Shown here piece by piece: positions 19,854-28,852 of a stretch of DNA of 64,000 nt. Below the pieces are notes generated by a model. The model searched no databases, had not been told where the DNA came from, and saw only the letters and a program-made list of their open reading frames with translations. The position numbers and the translations under genes were made by a program. The stretch's first letter is position 1. The number at the start of each line of letters is the position of its first letter. The stretch is from Thermotogaceae bacterium (GTDB lineage: Bacteria > Thermotogota > Thermotogae > B21-G9 > HyVt-16): the NCBI GenBank assembly GCA_029981435.1, contig JARRBB010000012.1, forward strand, positions 1 through 64,000, read 5' to 3'.

Positions 19854-21134
19854 ATGTTGTACAAAGAAAAATTAGACAGTTTTTTGAGTTTAGAAGACAT
19901 AGAAGAAATTTTAGAAGAACTTTTTCAAGACATCTCAAAAGTAAAAAAAGCTTTGTTAGTGCATCCCGACTACACCCGCCATGATTTCACCAATATGATA
20001 GTTCCAAAAATTTTAGAATTGCTTAGAAAAAGAGGATTGAAAGAATTACACACATTGAACTCAAGTGGAACACACAGAGCAATGAGAATAGAAGAATTTG
20101 AGAGAAAGCTTGGTATTAAACAATCGGAAGATGTGATTTTCCATAATCACGAATTTTTCAATCCTGAACAACTGGTGACTGTAGGAAAGTTACCAGCCGA
20201 TTTTGTTAAAAGTGTTACTGAAAATGAGATTGAAGATTCTATATCCGTTGATGTAAACAAAATGATATTCGATGGTTTCGATGTTATATTTGTTATAAGT
20301 GGTACTGTTCCTCACGAATCTGCTGGCTTCGGAGGAGGTCTAAAAGCTTTTATACCAGGGATAAGTGCTCCTGAAGTTGTAGATACATTCCATTGGGCTG
20401 CAGTTTTAGTAGGAATCCCAAAGATAATAGGTACTGTTGATAACCCGGCGCGCGATATAATAAACGAAGCCTCAAAATTGATATTCGAAAAAATAAATTC
20501 GCGAGTTTTTTCAATAAACATGATTTTTGAAGAAGAAATAGGAAGAGTAATACCTAAAGGATTGTACATAGCTGAACAATTCAATGGATTTATCGAAGCC
20601 TACAAAAAAGCATGTGAAGCAAGTTCAAAAATACATGTAAAATACATAGAAAAACCCATAAAACGAGCTGTACAGGTTATAGGTAGAGAATATGATGAAG
20701 TATGGACGGCTGGAAAGGGTTCTTATAAACTTCAAAGACCTGGTGTTATAGTTCCAGGTGGCGAAATAATAATATATGCCCCACACATTGAAAGATTTCA
20801 TTCGAATCCAGACATGGATAGATGGATTCGTGAAATAGGTTATCACTGTAAAGACTATGTGAAAGAATTTATGAAGAAAAATCCATATTTTAGCAGGAAT
20901 GTTGCTTCCCATGTTATAAACGTTACCGGACCTGGTAGTTACGATCCTGAAACAGGAAGAGAGGAACTTTTGTTCAGAGTAATACTTGCAACGAAAATAA
21001 GCAAGGAAGATTGTGAATCTGTAAATCTTGGATATATGTCTCCCGAAGAAGTTAAAAAAGAATATTTTGACGATGGAGAAAGTTTGTGGATAGAACCAGG
21101 TGGTAAGTATCTATATGATATAAAAAAGAGGTGA
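19854..21134 (+). CDS. LarA-family nickel-pincer (NPN) dependent 2-hydroxyacid racemase/epimerase homologue
   Basis: HPDYTRHDF, GTHR, TVPHESAGFGGGLKAFIPGISAPEVVDTFHW; His, Lys and second His spaced as in LarA H174/K184/H200. Confidence 0.88.
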   Translation: MLYKEKLDSFLSLEDIEEILEELFQDISKVKKALLVHPDYTRHDFTNMIVPKILELLRKRGLKELHTLNSSGTHRAMRIEEFERKLGIKQSEDVIFHNHEFFNPEQLVTVGKLPADFVKSVTENEIEDSISVDVNKMIFDGFDVIFVISGTVPHESAGFGGGLKAFIPGISAPEVVDTFHWAAVLVGIPKIIGTVDNPARDIINEASKLIFEKINSRVFSINMIFEEEIGRVIPKGLYIAEQFNGFIEAYKKACEASSKIHVKYIEKPIKRAVQVIGREYDEVWTAGKGSYKLQRPGVIVPGGEIIIYAPHIERFHSNPDMDRWIREIGYHCKDYVKEFMKKNPYFSRNVASHVINVTGPGSYDPETGREELLFRVILATKISKEDCESVNLGYMSPEEVKKEYFDDGESLWIEPGGKYLYDIKKR

Positions 21135-21138
21135 TAGC

Positions 21139-22251
21139 GTGCTTAAAGAACTTTTTAGAAAAAGAGTTGAAGATCTGAGAAACTACTTCAAGAGTAAAAA
21201 TGCTGATGGACTACTACTGAAAAGATGTGACAACTTTTCGTGGTTTACATTTGGAGGACGAAGTCATATAACCCTTGATACCAAAGAAGCAGGAGTGGCA
21301 TCCATTTTAGTAACCGAGAATAAAGTTTATCTATTCACTGACAACATTGAAAGAATGAGATTAGAAAAAGAGGAATTGAATGAGGAAATTTTAGATGAAT
21401 TAGAAATTGTTGAATACAAATGGTTTGAAAATGAGTATCAGTATTTGAACCCTTACATTAAAAATAAGAAAATCCTTTCAGATACTGATATGTACGATAC
21501 CATAAACGTGAAACCTGAAATAGCTCCTTTCAGATATGTACTTACAGATTATGAAATTCAAAACTATCGTGAACTTGGGAAAATTTGTGATTTGATAATG
21601 AATGAAGAGATGAAAAAGCTTAATCCAGATATGACTGAATTACAGGTTCAGGGAATATTCTATAATAAATTAGCAGAAAATGGGATAGAACCACTGTTAA
21701 CTATTGTTTTTGGCGAGGAAAGTGCGATGCTTTACAGACACAACCTTTCAAGAAATGTTAAACTCGGCAAAAAGGTTTTCGTAAGCTTATGTGCTCGCAA
21801 AAAGGGGCTCGTAGTTTCAATAACTCGTTCCATCCTTTTCAAAGAAGATAAAACTTTCATTAAACAGCATAAAGATAACTGCTACGTTGATGCAGTAGCC
21901 ATGGCAAATTCAATTCCCGGAAAAAAACTTTCTGATGTCTTTAAGAACATACAGTCAGCCTATTCAGAAGTTGGCAGAAATGATGAATGGAAGCTACATC
22001 ATCAAGGAGGTTTGGCTGGTTATAATTCGAGAGAATTAAAAGCAACTGGTAATTCGGATTATGTTTTGAAACCAGGAAATGCGCTTGCTTGGAATCCAAC
22101 GATAACAGGTACCAAATCTGAAGACACAATAGTAATAAATAAAAATGATTTTGAAATTCTCTCTTATCCTGAGGACAGCGACTGGCCTTCTCTGACATTT
22201 GAAATCAATGGTAAAAAAGTAAGAAGACCTGATATACTGGTTTTATCATAA
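21139..22251 (+). CDS. M24 (creatinase/prolidase-like) fold protein with degenerate metal site
   Basis: Creatinase-N-like N-terminus; C-terminus aligns to M24 around VSLCARKKGLVVSITRS, HHQGGLAGY and SEDTIVI, but several metal ligands are substituted. Confidence 0.75.
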   Translation: MLKELFRKRVEDLRNYFKSKNADGLLLKRCDNFSWFTFGGRSHITLDTKEAGVASILVTENKVYLFTDNIERMRLEKEELNEEILDELEIVEYKWFENEYQYLNPYIKNKKILSDTDMYDTINVKPEIAPFRYVLTDYEIQNYRELGKICDLIMNEEMKKLNPDMTELQVQGIFYNKLAENGIEPLLTIVFGEESAMLYRHNLSRNVKLGKKVFVSLCARKKGLVVSITRSILFKEDKTFIKQHKDNCYVDAVAMANSIPGKKLSDVFKNIQSAYSEVGRNDEWKLHHQGGLAGYNSRELKATGNSDYVLKPGNALAWNPTITGTKSEDTIVINKNDFEILSYPEDSDWPSLTFEINGKKVRRPDILVLS

Positions 22252-22261
22252 AATCGCAAAG

Positions 22262-22296
22262 AAGACTTCATCTTCTATAAGGCGGAGATGAATTTG
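22262..22296 (+). repeat. IS605-type imperfect hairpin, related to the one at 22445-22473
   Basis: gaagacTTCATCTtctataaggcggAGATGAAtttgc; shares ACT(T/A)CA(T/C)CTTCT(A/G)TAAGG(C/T)G with the second hairpin. Confidence 0.55.
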
Positions 22297-22329
22297 CAAA
22301 AAACATGCTATAGTACAATTACGATCAAA

Positions 22330-22476
22330 AATCACGGTCGTTGAGTAGGGTAGGAACTATTCGAATTTAAGCCTGTGGATCATGCACTGGCGGCGGGAAA
22401 AGAAAATTCTTCTGGTCTACGAGTCACCATGGGATGGAGCAGGAAACTACACCTTCTGTAAGGTGTGGTAGTTCAC
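22330..22476 (+). pseudogene. Decayed 3' end of an IS200/IS605-family tnpB plus right-end hairpin
   Basis: ELFEFKPVDHALAAGKENSSGLRVTMGWSRKLHLL* resembles TnpB C-termini; upstream frame holds stops; AACTACACCTTctgtAAGGTGTggTAGTTcac is a typical imperfect IS605 right-end hairpin. Confidence 0.65.
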
Positions 22477-22490
22477 AAAATCAATAAAAA

Positions 22491-22518
22491 AAGAACTCCC
22501 GATCGGGAGTTCTTTTAT
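22491..22518 (-). terminator. Terminator downstream of tRNA-Gln
   Basis: AAGAACTCCCGATCGGGAGTTCTT palindrome with T-tracts on both sides (potentially bidirectional). Confidence 0.85.
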
Positions 22519-22519
22519 T

Positions 22520-22595
22520 TGGCTGGGGTGGGAGGACTCGAACCTCCAAATGGCGGATCCAAAGTCCGCTGCCTTACCAATTTGGCTACACCCCA
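22520..22595 (-). tRNA. tRNA-Gln (anticodon UUG)
   Basis: Minus strand TGGGGTG...GCGGACTTTGGATCCGC...GGTTCGAGTCC...CACCCCAGCCA; cloverleaf with encoded CCA. Confidence 0.95.
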
Positions 22596-22608
22596 ATCCT
22601 GTATATAG

Positions 22609-22637
22609 ATTTTACTATGAACTTTACAAGCTGTCAA
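22609..22637 (-). promoter_or_regulatory. Promoter of tRNA-Gln
   Basis: On the minus strand, TTGACA - 17 nt - TAAAAT directly upstream of the tRNA. Confidence 0.8.
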
Positions 22638-22701
22638 TAAAAACGATCACGGTTGAGTTTGGATTAAAGATTATTTATCTGGTTATCTTCTGAATTGCCT
22701 A

Positions 22702-23364
22702 TTATATCCCAGGCATTTTCAAATCTTCTATAAAATCTACCTCAACACAGTTTCCAGTACCAACATCAACAGGTTTGAATTTCAATTTTTCATAAGATAA
22801 TTCTATTGCCTTTTCAAAATAATCGTTTTCAGAACATCTTCGTAAAGAATCTCTGAAAATCTTGAATCCTTCTTTTGAAATTTTGTTTATACCTACTGCT
22901 TCACCAAGAGCCATGCTTGTATCTATTTCTTTGGAAACTTTTACTATATTACCATCGTCATCCAGTAAAAATTTTATTTCTTCCTTACCGCATTTCTTAA
23001 ATTCAACAGCTACGGAATTTTCAGGCCCCTCTATAATCTTTTTTAGAACTGTTTCTTTGAAAACTACATCCCCATTTAACCAGATGATGTCATCTTCATT
23101 TATCACCTCAAAAGCTTTCAACAAACTTTTTGCAGTGTTGTTCTGAGTGAAATTTTGATTGTATACATACAAAATATCTGGTTGAACTTCCATGATTATC
23201 TCTTTTTTAAAACCAACAACAGCTATTATTTCATCCACGTAGCTTCTTAAAAACCTCAATTGTCTATCCAAAATGGTCTCACCATTTGGAAGTTCTGTTA
23301 AACACTTTGGTAAACTTCTTCCAAGTCTTTTTCCAATACCTGCCATCAATATTATTGCTTTCAT
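22702..23364 (-). CDS. Sugar/alcohol-phosphate nucleotidyltransferase (LicC/IPCT-like NTP transferase)
   Basis: MKAIILMAGIGKRLGRSLPKCLTEL, WLNGDVVF. Confidence 0.85.
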   Translation of the reverse strand: MKAIILMAGIGKRLGRSLPKCLTELPNGETILDRQLRFLRSYVDEIIAVVGFKKEIIMEVQPDILYVYNQNFTQNNTAKSLLKAFEVINEDDIIWLNGDVVFKETVLKKIIEGPENSVAVEFKKCGKEEIKFLLDDDGNIVKVSKEIDTSMALGEAVGINKISKEGFKIFRDSLRRCSENDYFEKAIELSYEKLKFKPVDVGTGNCVEVDFIEDLKMPGI

Positions 23365-23443
23365 ATCATTGCCTCCCCATAATTGCTATCTTGTAAAATT
23401 ATACTATAATTAAAGTGTAATAAAATTCAAAGGGTACATTCAT

Positions 23444-23634
23444 ATGGATAGACCATATATCGTGTACCTATGGTAGTTTCAATTAACAGTAGAATTACAG
23501 AAGACTTTTTGAAGGAAGCTGGGTGTAAAGGCTTGATTGATAAATACTATAAAATTCCCAGAGGATACAAAGCAGATAGTTTCATTTGTGGAAGAATAAC
23601 TATGGAAAGTAGTTTCCCACAACTAATTTTTTAA
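23444..23634 (+). pseudogene. Frameshifted N-terminal fragment of a RibD C-terminal/dihydrofolate-reductase-like protein
   Basis: MDRPYIVYLW* then, in a shifted frame, VSINSRITEDFLKEAGCKGLIDKYYKIPRGYKADSFICGRITMESSFPQLIF*. Confidence 0.65.
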
Positions 23635-23712
23635 TTTTTAAAAAAGTGACACAATTAAGTAATGAAGGGTTATGGGTAGTTCACCAAAGAAGTAAAAAGG
23701 AGGAATACTGAA

Positions 23713-24477
23713 TTGTATCTTCTGATTGATATTGGAAATACCCATACAGTAATCGGAAAATCCGATGGTCAAAAAATCATTTCTAACTGGCGAATAGGTA
23801 CTAAAAGATTTGAAACAGAAGATGAACTTTATTCCATTTTAAAGAGTCTGGGAATTTTAGATGATATAAACAAAGTAGCCGTTGCTTCGGTTGTTCCAAG
23901 TGTTGATAAATCAATTCGATATTTCTGCAAAAAATATTTTGACTTTACACCTGTGTTTGTCAGTGCACCTGAATGTAAATTGATAAATTGGAATGTCAAA
24001 TATCCAAAGGAAATTGGCGCCGATAGGGTTGCTAACGTTTTAGCTGCGTATAAACTTTTTAAAACCAGCACCATAATAATCGATTTCGGGACAGCTATCA
24101 CCATAGACGTTTTGATCGATAACAATTACGAAGGTGGTGCTATACTTCCGGGTTTTAATACTTCCATAATGGCTTTGTTTGCAAATACTGCGAAACTACC
24201 CCAGGTCGATCTTAAAGTTTTATCAACACCTATAGGTAAGGATACTGAAGAAAACATTCAGTTAGGAGTTGTAATGGGTACTGTAAAAGCAATAGATTGC
24301 CTAATTGAAGACATTAAAAAATTTACAAATAAAGATTTCTTAGTGATTGCAACAGGGGGAAATTCCACGATCGCAAGGGAATTATCGAAGCATATTGAAA
24401 TAGTTGACTATCAGTTAACATTGAAAGGAATATTGGAATTTGCCAGATGTTGTTTTAATGAAGGAGAGCGACAATGA
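23713..24477 (+). CDS. coaX: Type III pantothenate kinase
   Basis: YLLIDIGNTHTVIG, GADRVANVLAAY, DFGTAITIDVL, GGAILPGFN. Confidence 0.95.
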   Translation: MYLLIDIGNTHTVIGKSDGQKIISNWRIGTKRFETEDELYSILKSLGILDDINKVAVASVVPSVDKSIRYFCKKYFDFTPVFVSAPECKLINWNVKYPKEIGADRVANVLAAYKLFKTSTIIIDFGTAITIDVLIDNNYEGGAILPGFNTSIMALFANTAKLPQVDLKVLSTPIGKDTEENIQLGVVMGTVKAIDCLIEDIKKFTNKDFLVIATGGNSTIARELSKHIEIVDYQLTLKGILEFARCCFNEGERQ

Positions 24478-25850
24478 AAAAAAGAGTATTGTTTATTAAT
24501 CCCTGGATATATGATTTTGCAGCATACGATTACTGGCTTAAGCCTGTTGGCCTCTTGTATATTGCCTCTCTTTTGAACAAACTTGGAGTAGAAGTTATTC
24601 TATTAGATTTGTTGGATAGGCACTCTAAAGAACTAAAAGCTTTTTTAAGAACTGAAATTAAAGATAGATTCTTTGGTACTGGGAAATTTCACTTCGAGGA
24701 AATCGAAAAAACAGCTCTACTGAAGCAGATACCGAGAATTTATAAAAGATATGGATTCCCACTGAAATTAACTGAAAAAATCCTCGAGAGATTTTCTACT
24801 GAAAAGTTCGATGCTATTTTTGTGACCTCAACCCTTACTTATTGGTACCCTGGAGTTTGGGATACTATAAAACTCGTTAAAAAATATTTCCCCTCAGTTC
24901 CTGTGGTGCTTGGAGGAATATACACATCTCTATTTCCGAAACATGCTGAAAAAAGTGGGGCAGACTACGTTTTAAAGAGTACCTCTATGGAAGTCGCTCA
25001 AAACATTATTGAAAAAATTTTGAAAGTTGATATTCCTGAAAGCTTGATAAAAAACTGGTTCCAGGAGCTTATGCCGATGTATGAACTTTATGATGGATTG
25101 AAATATGCCGTTCTATTAACAAGTCTTGGATGCCCATTTAAATGTTCTTACTGTGCATCATGGAAACTGCAACCAGATTTTAAGGTCAACAATCCGATAG
25201 AAGTTGTCAAATACATTGAAAGATTATCTCTTAAAGGTGTTGAAGATATTGTTTTTTTCGATGATGCTATACTTGTAGCCAAAGAAAATTTTAAAAAGCT
25301 TTTGAAATTGATAATTTCTAAGGGTTTAAATACCCTAAGATATCATTTACCTAACGGTTTACATGTGAGATTGGTCGACGAAGAAACAGCCAGATTATTG
25401 AAAATTGCCAACTTTAAGACAGTGATTCTAGCGGTTGAAACACTTGATCCACTGTTACAAAGAAAAACAAGCAATAAATTGATTTCAGAAGATTTTTATA
25501 GAGCTGTCAACATACTTAAAAAAGAAGGTTTTTCAGACGAATTGAAAGTTTATTTACTTATAAACATACCTGGCCAAAACGAAGAAGATGTCTTGAGATC
25601 AATAAATGTATGTCATGAACTTGGATTGAGAATATATCTCAACGAATACACGCCAATTCCTTTTACAAGGGATTGGGAATACTTACAGAGAATTGGAGTT
25701 GTGTCGGAAAAAACCGATCCGCTCTTATTGAACAACAAAGTTTTACCCTATTGGTCAAATGTAGGACTGGATGTTCCTACAATTGAAAGGCTTAAAGCAT
25801 ACGTTCGTGATTTAAATCTAAAACTGAAGGAAAAGGAAGTGATGTCTTGA
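24474..25850 (+). CDS. B12-binding-domain radical SAM protein
   Basis: N-terminal B12-binding-like domain (GLLYIASLLNKLGVEVILLDLLDRH); CPFKCSYCASW cluster motif. Confidence 0.88.
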   Translation: MKKRVLFINPWIYDFAAYDYWLKPVGLLYIASLLNKLGVEVILLDLLDRHSKELKAFLRTEIKDRFFGTGKFHFEEIEKTALLKQIPRIYKRYGFPLKLTEKILERFSTEKFDAIFVTSTLTYWYPGVWDTIKLVKKYFPSVPVVLGGIYTSLFPKHAEKSGADYVLKSTSMEVAQNIIEKILKVDIPESLIKNWFQELMPMYELYDGLKYAVLLTSLGCPFKCSYCASWKLQPDFKVNNPIEVVKYIERLSLKGVEDIVFFDDAILVAKENFKKLLKLIISKGLNTLRYHLPNGLHVRLVDEETARLLKIANFKTVILAVETLDPLLQRKTSNKLISEDFYRAVNILKKEGFSDELKVYLLINIPGQNEEDVLRSINVCHELGLRIYLNEYTPIPFTRDWEYLQRIGVVSEKTDPLLLNNKVLPYWSNVGLDVPTIERLKAYVRDLNLKLKEKEVMS

Positions 25851-26437
25851 CAAAAAGAGAAATGATGGATGTAATTGAAGAAAGAATAAGAAAATGTGAA
25901 GCGTGTCCTTTACACCTTTCAAGAACTAACGTTGTTGTTGGTGAAGGTTCACTCGATTCTATTTTGTTTTTTATTGGTGAAGGGCCTGGAGAAGAGGAAG
26001 ATAAAACTGGAAGGCCTTTTGTGGGTAAAGCTGGACAATTGCTCACAAAGATACTTGAATCAGTTAATATAAGCCGTGAGGAAGTTTATATAACAAATAT
26101 TGTAAAATGCAGACCCCCAAAGAACAGAACACCAACCAAAAATGAAGCCCAGGCATGTTTTCATTTTCTTTTAGCTCAGATTGAGATAATAAATCCCAAA
26201 ATAATCGTTACACTTGGTGGACCAGCGCTGAATACCTTACTGAATTCGAATTATTCAATAACAAAAATGCGCGGTCAACTCATCGAATGGAAGGCCGGAA
26301 TAAAAATATTTCCGATGTTTCATCCAAGTTTTTTGTTGCGTAACCAATCAAAAGCACCGGGTTCACCAAAATATTTAACCTGGGAAGATGTGAAGAAGTT
26401 GAGGGAAATGTACGATAAATTAAAGGGTGAAGTCTGA
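25847..26437 (+). CDS. Type-4 uracil-DNA glycosylase
   Basis: CEACPLHLSRTNVVVGEG, GEGPGEEEDKTGRPFVGKAGQLL, NIVKCRPPKNRTP, MFHPSFLLRN. Confidence 0.94.
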   Translation: MTKREMMDVIEERIRKCEACPLHLSRTNVVVGEGSLDSILFFIGEGPGEEEDKTGRPFVGKAGQLLTKILESVNISREEVYITNIVKCRPPKNRTPTKNEAQACFHFLLAQIEIINPKIIVTLGGPALNTLLNSNYSITKMRGQLIEWKAGIKIFPMFHPSFLLRNQSKAPGSPKYLTWEDVKKLREMYDKLKGEV

Positions 26438-26440
26438 TAC

Positions 26441-28576
26441 ATGCATATAAATTTGGAAAATATAGTAAAATTCATCAACATATCCGAAAAAACAAATAAG
26501 AATACATCTCTGAATGGCAAAATAGTTGATGTTAAAGGAAATATTGTCAAAATTGCCTCTAATGATAAATTGTATATAATAGCTGTGAAAAACACGGAAG
26601 TATTGAAAGGTAAAACTGTTGTAGAACTCCTATTTTCAAATAGAGAAGTTACAACTCCACAGTCTTCCTTTCAGAAATATCTCAGTAAAGAAAAATACAT
26701 CGAGGCGAAATTACTTTTTGTAGCTGATATAAAAGATCTTATGCCAAAAAGCGCAGTTGAAATTCAGCCAGCCGAACAAAAAGATATAATTTTAAATATA
26801 CTACAGTTTTTGTTTTCTAATGACAGCACCACGGAAGTTCTTGCTTCTTTAGAGCCCGGAGAAATAGATATTTTATTTGAAGATCTTAAGGAACTCTTCG
26901 AACAATTTTCAAAGATCAAACCAGATAACATTAAAACATCGGAGTTCGAAGTCCTCAAAAAGAATATGATGGAATTTCTTTTAAGACTCGGGAAAAATTT
27001 GAAAATTTTTCTGACTTTCCCTAAAAATATCAGACTTGATATTTTGAAACTCTATCTGAATTTGGAAAAAAGAGATATCAAACACGAACCAGAGAATCTA
27101 AGGAAAATATTTTTTTCTGAAAACACAGATCCTAAAAAAGAACACGAAAATTTGAAGATTATAAAGCATTTTGAAGCAAATCCTGTTGAATCTAAAAACA
27201 TTCCTGAAGACACTAATATAATTAAAAGAGAATTTTCAGCTGAAAATATTCTTAAAACACATGAATATTCGAACAACATTACTAAAGGCACAGGTAATGA
27301 TATAAAATCAATAAAAAGCGAAAACAATAGTCAGCTTAGTACTTATGAAAAACCTGAGGAACAATCAAAACAACAACCGAAAATTCCTGGAATGATTGAA
27401 AATTCAAATATACAATACAAGCAAAGTCAAAATAAAATCACAGATAGACATAAATCTTATGCCTCCCTCGAAATTAAAAAGTTAGTGAATTTGCTGAAGT
27501 TTTCTTTAGCTACTTTCAATCTTAAAACATTGAAGAAAACCAGAAATTCGATTCCGGCAAAAACTGAGATAAATTCAAGCCATCTGGGAAATTCTCTTGA
27601 AATATCTACAAAAGAACTCAAAAATTCATCATTTGAAAATTTAGGAAAAAAGATTTATGGATTTGATTTTTCGAAGTTTTCAGAGAAAATATTTTCAACT
27701 ATTGTTGATTCTGAATCTTCGGAAAAGGAACATCCTGATTTCAAAAACACTACTGAGAATAAATTACCAAATCAGTTGAATGAGAAAATAGAGCATCGAG
27801 CGCTTGAAAAACTTAAAAATTCAGAATTGAGCGTTGAAAAAGTTTTTGAAGAGTTCAAACATGCTTTACTGGAACATATGAATGAAAAAGATGTTGATAA
27901 AATTCTATCGTTGTTCAGAAAAATGTTTAAAATGGTTGATATGGTTGTTGAAAAAGTAGCCATATTCGTTGATAATAAAAGAAGGCAATCAGTTTTATTA
28001 AAAGATTCACTTATTGACTTGAAGGATAAAATAGAGAAAAGACTCATTGGTAAAAAGGATAGCATTGAAAAAGTGAAAAATATCATCGATGATTTTACAG
28101 AGAAGATTTTAGAAAAACAGTCCGAGGAAGAGAACGAAGAACCTCTATTAAAAATTGATGAGAAGAAAATTTTGTACTCGAAAATAATAAACTATATATC
28201 CGAATTTCCCGGAATACACAGCTCTTTCTTAGATTTTGGGAAGGTATCCGGACGTATAGATTTTATAGATGAGAAACTTGATCCCAAGATAAAAAAAGGA
28301 TTTAGATTGATTTTTGATCTGAATTTTCAAAATCTTGGGAAAGTATTATTAGATATAATCATTAATTCAAGAAAAGTAGATATGCGTTTGTTCGTTGAAG
28401 GAAAAGTGAAAGAACTTTTCAACAAAAACTTTGAAAAATTTAAAATTTTATTTAATGAAGAAGGTTACAGCTTAAGGAGTTTTCTTGTGTTGGATGCTAA
28501 AGAATCTAAAATTTTGAGAGATGAAAGATTATTACTATTCTCTGGAAGTGAGGGAAATTACAATTGGATAGCTTGA
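26441..28576 (+). CDS. Large low-complexity protein, probable FliK/YlqG-like flagellar hook-length-control-type protein
   Basis: Long polar Lys/Glu/Asn-rich middle, structured C-terminus (GFRLIFDLNFQNLGKVLLDIIINSRKVDMRLFVE...), immediately upstream of an FlhB C-terminal-domain gene. Confidence 0.6.
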   Translation: MHINLENIVKFINISEKTNKNTSLNGKIVDVKGNIVKIASNDKLYIIAVKNTEVLKGKTVVELLFSNREVTTPQSSFQKYLSKEKYIEAKLLFVADIKDLMPKSAVEIQPAEQKDIILNILQFLFSNDSTTEVLASLEPGEIDILFEDLKELFEQFSKIKPDNIKTSEFEVLKKNMMEFLLRLGKNLKIFLTFPKNIRLDILKLYLNLEKRDIKHEPENLRKIFFSENTDPKKEHENLKIIKHFEANPVESKNIPEDTNIIKREFSAENILKTHEYSNNITKGTGNDIKSIKSENNSQLSTYEKPEEQSKQQPKIPGMIENSNIQYKQSQNKITDRHKSYASLEIKKLVNLLKFSLATFNLKTLKKTRNSIPAKTEINSSHLGNSLEISTKELKNSSFENLGKKIYGFDFSKFSEKIFSTIVDSESSEKEHPDFKNTTENKLPNQLNEKIEHRALEKLKNSELSVEKVFEEFKHALLEHMNEKDVDKILSLFRKMFKMVDMVVEKVAIFVDNKRRQSVLLKDSLIDLKDKIEKRLIGKKDSIEKVKNIIDDFTEKILEKQSEEENEEPLLKIDEKKILYSKIINYISEFPGIHSSFLDFGKVSGRIDFIDEKLDPKIKKGFRLIFDLNFQNLGKVLLDIIINSRKVDMRLFVEGKVKELFNKNFEKFKILFNEEGYSLRSFLVLDAKESKILRDERLLLFSGSEGNYNWIA

Positions 28577-28848
28577 ATGATATTCCAAAAGCCGTTGCAC
28601 TCAGATATGACAGAGAATTGGAAGAAGCTCCAAGAATAATTGCACAGGGGAAAGGAGAAATAGCAAAAAAAATCATAGAAATAGCTCTTGAAAACAATAT
28701 ACCCATCCACGAGGATCCTGTTCTGGCGGATATTTTGTTAGACCTTGAATATTATTCAGAAATTCCTGAAGAGCTTTATCGTATAGTTGCCAAAGTGTTG
28801 ATTCTTGTTTATGAAATTGAAAATGAATTCAGCAAAAAGGTGGTGTAA
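28564..28848 (+). CDS. FlhB C-terminal-domain homologue (YlqH/EscU-like)
   Basis: KAVALRYDRELEEAPRIIAQGKGEIAKKIIEIALENNIPIHEDPVLADILLDLEYYSEIPEELYRIVAKVL. Confidence 0.88.
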   Translation: MDSLNDIPKAVALRYDRELEEAPRIIAQGKGEIAKKIIEIALENNIPIHEDPVLADILLDLEYYSEIPEELYRIVAKVLILVYEIENEFSKKVV

Positions 28849-28852
28849 ATTG

